64,000 nucleotides of DNA from Siphonodentalium dalli (taxonomy: Eukaryota; Mollusca; Scaphopoda; Gadilida; Siphonodentaliidae): positions 185,236,209 through 185,300,208 of the forward strand of contig CP136064.1 in assembly GCA_032622095.1 (NCBI GenBank), in the 5' to 3' direction. The notes under the pieces were generated by a model. It did not search any database and was not told the DNA's origin. It saw only the letters and a program-made list of their open reading frames with translations. This document shows, one piece after another, positions 39,301 to 48,300 of this stretch; positions within the stretch are counted from its first letter, which is position 1; every line of letters begins with the position of its first letter. A program made the position numbers and the translations under genes.

Positions 39301-42300
39301 TTCCACAAGATCTATCCAAATATCAGTATCGAGTATGTGAAGTTCAAGAAACCAAGAAATGTACGACTTCTGAGAGCTGTCGAGAGAGTTGTTTGTTGCT
39401 GCATAAAGTGCGAGAATGCCAAGTTTAAGGTGAAAGCACTAAATCAGGCATGTGTTTCATTCGGAATTAATTCTAGGCTACCAAACGATGAAAGAAGTCT
39501 ATCAGATATAACCAACCATGTGTGACCGCGATAATGGCTACAAATATCACAATGAAACGTGCATTGCAGGTAAATGTGGAAATTGTGGTGTTCACAGGAT
39601 TACAGAGAAAATATCAAATCTTTTGTGTTCGAAAGGAAAGAAGAAATTTCTGTGTCAGAGTGGCAACGTGTTAAAACAGTTCGAACAGTCAAGGGGATTC
39701 AAAAGGAATCAAAGATCACATAGCTTGTTACCATTAAGCTACCAATTGAGAATGTGGCAAAACAACTCATGAATGATGTTAAGCTATTAAATGGCCATTT
39801 ATTCCGAGCACAGTGGCAACTGACTCAGTTAACATATGCAAAAGAAAATATTCCAGCTAAATCAGCAGTAGTGATCATGGACTTTTCAGAAAACTATAAA
39901 TGTGTGACCCAGGATGAGGCTACCATCCATCCACTTATGATATATGTGAATTCTTCTGATACGCCTGGGAGAATAACAAATGTTGTGTCCCATATACATA
40001 TTTCTGATCACACCACTCATGACAACTTTGCTGTTGATCATTTTCTTCGAGTTTCGTATAAACTCTTAATTGCTGACTTTGGAATAACGGCCATTCAGGA
40101 GTTTTCTGTTTGCTGCGCACAGCAATGTCGATCAAAGCATTGCTTTACTGACATCAGTCTGAGGCCTGCAGATCTCAACATCAAAATCAACCACCACTAC
40201 TTTAAGGCCTCTCATGGCAAGAATGCCTCTGATGGACTTGGCGCCATTGTTAAGTATGGAGCTACAAAGGCTGTAACCAGAAGAACTGCCATCATATTAA
40301 AGGGATTCTTCTTAATTGTTTCAATTCTGCATTAAGAATTTAACTGAAGTTGGATACAGCATATTCCCGTCAACTGCAAAGAAGTTTGAAAAGTCTGAGC
40401 GAAGATTTATGTGCACATCAAAGGAAGAAATTGTTAGAGAGCCATCCCAGGATGTTAAGACTGTCAAATGCACCCTCGGAATCCACTGTGTCCAAGTTAC
40501 TTCAAAGGGAAAGCTGCGAATACGTAACTTGTCATGTTTCTGTCACAGCTGTCAGGAAGGGATTGGAAAGTGTGACAACATTAACCAGTTGGGGAAAATG
40601 GAAATATGTGGCAATGGGTAAGTAGTTCAATTGCATGTATTTTTCTTCATATTATTTCATGATTATTTAGCTAATTGGTTGTTTTGACAATGACCAATTA
40701 TTTAGGAAGTTGATGTTTGTTATATTGGCCCGAGACTGACAGGCCAACTGGCTACTTCCAAACATAGCTAAAGTGTAATCTGCTCTTGTGGTATTTTTCT
40801 GTAATTTTCTAACTCAATCTCAAAATAAGTGTGATTTTATGTTTATCACACATCTTGTACCTACGTCATAAGATGCATTATAATTTGATGATTTCTTGCG
40901 TTGGAGGATTCAAGATAATTTTTAAAATAGTTATGTTTACATATCGCATCCTGTGTAAAAAATTATCAGTCGCCAAGGAGCTGTTTTATAATGCACATAT
41001 ATGTAATATATGTGTATCTGCATGTTTTTGAACAATACATGTGTTAGGGTTTATTCTAAACACTTTTATAATCTTTGCAGTGGAAACAGATGAACCCAGT
41101 TGTATATCTGAAAGTGATAGTTGTCATGGAGATGAGAGAGATGCAGACCAACGGTACGTATTTGTCAGCTACAAAAATACCATTAGAGACTTTCAACTTG
41201 TTTAGCTATGTACCCTAAAAAAAAACCTATAATCATATGGGACATTTTAGTCAACAGGATGTCATCTATACTAAACTTGGAGGACTAAAGTTCAGCATGT
41301 GGGGGGGGGGGGGGTATGTGAGCTACAAATTCATATCCAGGTCTTGGTCTTGAAACACTCACCAGTTATTTCATGATGTAGATTGCATAGTGCTTCTCGG
41401 CTAAGAAGTACATATATGATCAATGCGTGTTTATAATATCTATTTCAGGTAATGCAACGCAGTACAGTGATATTCGAATAGGAGCTTGGTTCGGTATGAT
41501 TTACGGGGGAGTGCTTGGTACATAGGTACGCTAACGCATATGTATTATTTAGTTCTAAATTGGCATATTGAACTGCATTGACAAAAAGATAAAATCAATT
41601 TAAATTACATGTACATGATTGTGCATTTGACCTTGATTTAAAACAATAAGCCTATGAATGTGGAAACTACTTGCAATGCCTGTAGTAATATGATGCAATT
41701 CGTTAAGATATTTGGTCGAAAGCTCAAAATTTACCTGTGACGATGATGCTGCAGCATTTAGTTTTATCGTGTCACTTTTAATCCAGTCATCATCCAATTA
41801 TAATATAGATTAAAGACAGGTAATGTCCCAACTAAATATATTATTGAAATGATATATATCAATAACATCAAAATTATTTACCATAGTACAACTATGTAGT
41901 ACTGCTGTACAGATTCCGATCTGGACAAAATGAACATCAATTATTGTGAGCTGATATGGATTACATTGTAAAGTACAATTTTTCAACAATGAACTTTAGA
42001 CTGCATCTTGTACTTCATCTGTGATGCGTGTATCATAAGATGATGAGTTTTGTCCATTTTACAGGAGAAGTCATTTGCAAAGATGAAATACATGAAGATG
42101 TTGAGATGTCGTTTATGACAGCTACACGCACAAACAAGAACTCATTTACCTGGCCAAAAGATAGAGATGTTTGCTTCGTAAAACCAGAACAGATCATTGC
42201 CGAAATTCAGCCACCATTTCCAAACTCTATATCAGCAAGGACATTTGTTATTTCCGATTCTGATTATCTTCTTTTGACTAATAGTTTCTGCAAACAATCT

Positions 42301-45300
42301 CGCTAAATTTGAAATGGACATGTGACTCAGGTTTTACTCAGATTTTACTATTTGTCTGTCGCACACGTCTTCCTGTAAATGTGCATAATTTTATATGTTT
42401 ATATGTTAATATGGAAAATGAGATATATATGTTTTGTTTTGTGATTTGCGAGATATCAATGAGCTACTAGTACTTGAGCTTGAATTATTCACCACGCGTT
42501 CATGCTCTCCTTTCACAAGTCCTGAATGACAGATGACACTCTGGCTAGACGTAGTACAATGTTTGTAGCGGTTTAATGGTTTTAAATTTTGTTGTTGTTC
42601 ATACAAGTTGTATTAATACTTTCCGTTAAAAAGTTGTCTTCTCCAAGAATACTATAAATGTCACATCTAAACTGAATGAATTAAGCATTGTAAACAAATA
42701 TATTTGTTTATAATATGGAAGTGATATTTAGTACATAACATAAGTACATATATTAAAATAATTGTTTTTTTCACAAATTTCTGCTTATTAACAAAAAACA
42801 TTTAAGGGACAACAGATTTTGCCCCAACTTGTCAGTTTGGAGACATGTTGTCAAGAGACTCAATGTGTTTATCTTCACATTTCTCAGTTTGACGGATCTA
42901 GTTATGTTCTCTAAAATATATTACAAGGCCATGGCAATTGGTAATCTTTCTATGATCAAGTTACAAAACTATGATGTCTACAGTGAATGAATGTTAAAAT
43001 TGGTGATTTTTCAAAATGCTCCTGTTAAGTCAATTTTTGTCCGATTTTGAAAATCCTTTCAATATTACAATTCTTGAAACATGCACTTCAACTTGAGAAG
43101 TAAAATCTTTACACAACTAAAGCATCTTTCTATTATCAGAGAATAACCACTAGGCAATATGAATATGAAGAGTTCTAAATTTACATATAAATGGAAAAAA
43201 TATTGAAATACAAAGAATTTTTCAGCAATTTTGACCTTTATGTTCTCTGATTGTTCAATACACAATGTCATGTGATGTTGTTCTAGAAACAGATGCATAA
43301 TATTAAAAATTCAGACATTAGAAATGAGTTGTTCGGTATTTTCAATTTTGAGGGAACCCTGCATAGACCAAGCCTGAAAATTTTAAATACAGCTGGTCCT
43401 GCTCTAAAACTTTGGGTCATGATCCAGTAGGATGTTCCTAACATGAATTAACGAAGAAAAAGTTATTTGAAAGACACTTAATTTCTACCCTATTTGGCCA
43501 CTTGTGGTCAACCTTTAACGTGAAAGAGCCCAATTACTCATTAATATATTCCATGTGGAATGACATCAAGGAAGAATGCCATTAGTTTCAATTATAAGTT
43601 GTATAGCTTCTAAAGTGCATTTGTGGGAGAGGGGCGGATTTAAGTTGTTAAAACTTGTGCCCCGATCCCTCTTGTAATATTATTACAATAAAATATGTTT
43701 TTTTTTTAAAGTGTATTTGTAATTACATGTATAATAAATTTACTCTGAACACTAGCTAGATATTGGATGCTCATATGATCATTTATTGACAGCATTATAT
43801 TACGTAAAACTATCGCAATAAAACCTTCTTATTTTCAAATCAGGACATCACACCTAATGGTATAAAACTATTATAAATGTGTATTATAGAGTGTTCATTA
43901 ATAACCATGGCTGGTTCAAGAGTATATGAGTTAATTAATCACTACCAAAATCCATGCAAATGGAGAGTGTGCTAAGAAAAACATAGGTAAGGAATGTGAG
44001 GCAGACCAGAAGAAAATATTTGACTTCTTGCATCGGGTAGCATAATATGTGTGTGAAGGGTTATTTATTTATAAACCGATCAACCAATCGATACCAAAAA
44101 CTATATGGTGAGGGGTGTGTCATAAATCTACATATCAAATTTGAACACAATCGGACAAAAATAATTGAGTTATCGCATCGGATAGCACATGACCATATGT
44201 GAATGAAATGTGAATGGAAAGTGTTAATTATTTCTAAACCGATCAACCGATCGATACCAAAAACTATAATACATGTGAGGGATGTGTCGTCTTAAAACGG
44301 CACATAAAATATGAACTCGTTCGGATAAAAAATACTTGAGTTACCGCATCGGATAGCATGCGTCTACCGACAGACGGGAAGACGAACAACGGTGTATGAT
44401 CCGGTCGTCGGCATTATTTCTACCATGCATGGTACGGGTACACATACAAAGGGTTAATTCATATCCCATTAGAAAACAATAGTTTTGTAGGTTACAAATC
44501 TACGGAAGCACTGTAGCGCCACAAATAAAATAATAATTACGGCGTTTAAACGCCCTAATACGGCGTTTAAACGCCCTAATTACGGCGTTTAAACGCCCTA
44601 ATTACGGCATTTAAACGCCCTAATTACGGCGTTTAAACGCCCTATTACGGCGTTTAAACGCCCTAATACGGCGTTTAAACGCCCTAATTACGGCGTTTAA
44701 ACGCCCTAATTACGGCGTTTAAACGCCCTAATGCGACATATATGGAATGACTAGTGAACCTTCGGACTGAACCTTCGGACTACTGAACCCTACCCGATCA
44801 ATGCCTGAACAGAATGAGGTCCCCTAGCAAAGGGTGAATTTGGTGATGCTAGCCGCTATGCGGGGTAATATCTCTAAATTCACCCTCTGGGGACCTCATT
44901 CTGCAAATGTCAGGCACCTTATTTCCGGGCTTGATACCACCACTGGTATATGCGTTGGTTTGGGTGCAATGTGTCTAACCGTGAAACATGTGGTCCCCTG
45001 CTATAAGCATATACCCTTCGCTATGTGCATGTTCGACTACATGGGGGTGTAATTAGGGCGTTTAAACGCCGTAATTAGGGCGTTTAAACGGCGTATTAGG
45101 GCGTTTAAACGCCGTATTAGGGTGTTTAAACGCCGTAATTAGGGCGTTTAAACGCCGTAATTAGGGCGTTTAAACGCCGTAATAGGGCGTTTAAACGCCG
45201 TAATTAGGGCGTTTAAACGCCGTAATTAGGGCGTTTAAACGCCGTATTAGGGCGTTTAAACGCCGTAATAGGGCGTTTAAACGCCGTAATTATTATTTTA

Positions 45301-48300
45301 TATGTGGCGCTACAGTGCTTCCGTACAAATCAGTAGATTAGTTAATGTTTGACAATGTTGATACTTTAGGATGGTTTGCCAGGTGATGTCGCGGTCCACT
45401 CATTTTGATCGCACATACTCGGGTTATCACCTGCGTTGACCTAGAGAAAATATATTAAATGTCATTTGAGTGCTCTCATTGTGTATGGAAATGACCCAGG
45501 TCTCGCCTTAAAAAATTATCATAATTACATTTCCTTTGGCAAAATATTTCAATCAATCCATTTGCGAAGGTTACGCCGAATCACTTGCTTTCAATTTACG
45601 ACTATATTTCCGCATAACGCTATCGGGTGAATTTACTATAACCGGGTGACAGACATGCACCTTAGTGCATCATGTATCGAACTGTCCACTGTTAACCCCG
45701 TACCTCGGGTTTCAGATTATTGAGACTTTCTTGAGATGGCATTGTCATTTGTTATTTCAAAATAGCTATCTGTTCACAAAATGTTAAACAGACATGGCTC
45801 ATTTGTAGATCATGCCAGGAATCTTTATTCTGACTATATATGCCGCATAGATCATGCTCCACCAGATCAAAGCCTGGGAACTCCCTGAAGATCTGACGGG
45901 GGAACTGTATAGCATTGAAAAGGGTAACACATGTGATATATATCGTTGTCAACACCCTGTTCTGATGTATCTCGCGGTATAAATAGGTCCGAGCTCGAGC
46001 ATGTTTTATGCGACTTTTGTGAGCCCATTTCGCTCTTCGTCGCATATACTCATGATATTTCATTCGGAAATTTAATGAAATGTTTATAGCGCAATCTTCT
46101 CACAAAAGTCGCCTAAATCATGGAATCTTGAACTGGGACCACCACCACCCCCCCCCCCCCCAAAGTTTAGCCTTACTCAGTTACATTTTTCCCCGATTAT
46201 GAAGGGTGGGGAAAACGGTAATGCCATATAGGTGATGTCCTTGCGATGAGGATTTTAACAGGTGATAAAAATATGGTCGCGAAAATGCGATGAAAACACA
46301 AATATAATAGTCTGGGAGGTACCCTGGACCCCATCACCGAACTTAACATCACCCCACTCATTTTCTGCGCTATTTTGTCCCTCAACTTTCAAGCAATGTT
46401 AACACGAGAAAAAAGTGGCCGTGTAGACACGAGACAAGATGGCGTCCAACATGGCCGCCGTTTTTTATTTCATTTATTGACATTAAAGCACATGTACTTG
46501 AGGAATTTTCAAAACAAGACATCACCTATAATCTATAATAATATGCTGTAATCGATCTACCAAATTTTATAACAATTCACGTGTAATAGTTTTTATAATA
46601 ACCAGGTTTAACCGTTTAGACACACAGGCACGTAACTTGTAACGCGGGTTACTGTGTTATTGCTATGGAGATGCACTTGGCTGAACAATTCACATGATGT
46701 TATATACGGCGCCAAACATACACGGTTATAGATATCGGCCCAACGTGCAGGAAAATGTGTAAACAATAGGCGGCGGTGACGACAAGCGACGACCAATTAT
46801 ACGTTTAATAGGATTAAATCAAAATAAGCTCTTACCGCTCAGCCACATCCCATTGTAATGACTTTATAACGTTGGTTATTATATTTCGTACGTTTCGTAT
46901 GATACATGCGCGTTGAGCACAACCCTTCTAAACGGTGTATAGGTGTAAGCAGAATTGTCACGTAAGTAAGATGACTTCTATTGGCAATGGTAACACAAAT
47001 TTCACGTACGTGTCTTGCAGACAGTCGGGGTTAAAGATACGGGCGGCGTTTGTGGTGGGTATGCTGTTAAAATATTCACCTCCGTTAAAAACCGCCATAA
47101 ACAGAAATAATAGTAAAATATAGACATACCTTGTTCTTATACCAATCAGAAATGTGGTATAAACAGTATGTTATTGTCAATTATTTTTCCTTTGTTATGT
47201 AAACAAAAGCAAAAAACGTTACGTTACCTGGCTTTTGTTTAGATCCGGATATGGCAAATATAAAGAGCGTTATTTGTTATTGTTTTCCTGATATGGAAAT
47301 ACTAAAGAGCGTTTATATCATTTGTGTGTGATTAACCAATAGAATTGCGCTGTGCTATGTAAACAGAAGCACAACTTCTGTAACACGAGCAGGCTCTTGT
47401 TTACGTACACCATCGTACGTCCTGACGACAATATACTATTTACGCGCTGATTATGTTTGGCATATGAACAAATCTATATATATTTTAATTCCTTCTGTTG
47501 AAGGCGATTTGAACAAATATGAATATTTCTGCAACGAACGCCGCCCGTGCCTTTAACATTAAACATATTAGAATAGAAAAACTACATGCGCCAAATGAGA
47601 TAATTTTGTATGTAAATCGACATGCACAATTGGACATTTTCTTTGCAAACGCTTCGAGCAATCATTTATTTACTGCAGCAAACTACAACGATGTTAAGCC
47701 ACGCGTAGTTGTCGGATTATAATTAAGGTTGGTGCATAAACAGCGTATGGAAATACATGTATAGCTTACCAAAACTTGCCATTCTTTTCGTCATGTTTAA
47801 TCTAGAACACTATATATTTCGTCTTATAAGTTTGTGTACGCTAGAAGATACATGTATGAGATAACTCGCATATTATCGTTTCGATAACAGCTGTATATAT
47901 AGTGCATCTAAACATTTAAATTTAACCCACCAGGCGTTCAATTTATGTCCGGTATCCAATTCTGCGTGAACGGGAGTTCAAGCTCTTATTGGTTTTTCAA
48001 GTACCCTTATATATATACGCACTCTATATTGACGAAACTCCTAAAATGAAGATACTTACAAATGAGATTTTCCCGTATACCGAGTTATTTGTTATTGCAA
48101 ACCATGATTGCTATCTTTCGTCACATGCATGCTAAAGCATCAAGTAATATGGAAAGTGAAAATACGTGTCACGTAAACTATTTCCAGTACATATGTTCTA
48201 TAATATTTGTGTACATTTATGTTGTTGTTGTTGTTGTTTCTGTTTTAGTTGCTGTTAATTGTAAGATTTGCATCAGGAGATAATTTGTTACCTTGCTGTT

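Larger units (their letters stand above)
30122..43531. mobile_element. 13.4-kb nested DNA transposon candidate
   Basis: The left end GGGTTCTTTCACGTTAAAGG TTGAC faces the right-end inverse of GGGCTCTTTCACGTTAAAGG TTGAC. AATT borders both sides, so a 4-bp duplication is possible, although AATT is its own complement. Inside are a transposase-like pseudogene (38354-42306), subterminal copies of TGTCCTCTCCGAGAAT (~30680, ~30841, inverted ~31188, decayed ~42633), a 72-bp tandem array and the inserted 4.8-kb Polinton-like element. Without that insertion it would be ~8.6 kb. The superfamily is not identified; a Sola-like or other 4-bp-TSD group is possible. Confidence 0.6.
26667..48291 (-). other. 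SLC4: 21.6-kb SLC4 intron filled with mobile DNA
   Basis: It separates WRETA(R) from WVKYEED, two halves of one conserved motif. The donor (AG|GTAACA) and acceptor (ttccag|G) are both good. It holds family F repeats, a 170-bp repeat tract, the 13.4-kb nested element, the GTTTAAAC array element and a TTAA element. Confidence 0.85.

Noticed and set aside
44540-44732. CRISPR-like regular array
   Set aside because: Spacers are identical 5-8-base links, not unique; the array is mirrored at 45055-45289 within a TIR element in eukaryotic DNA.
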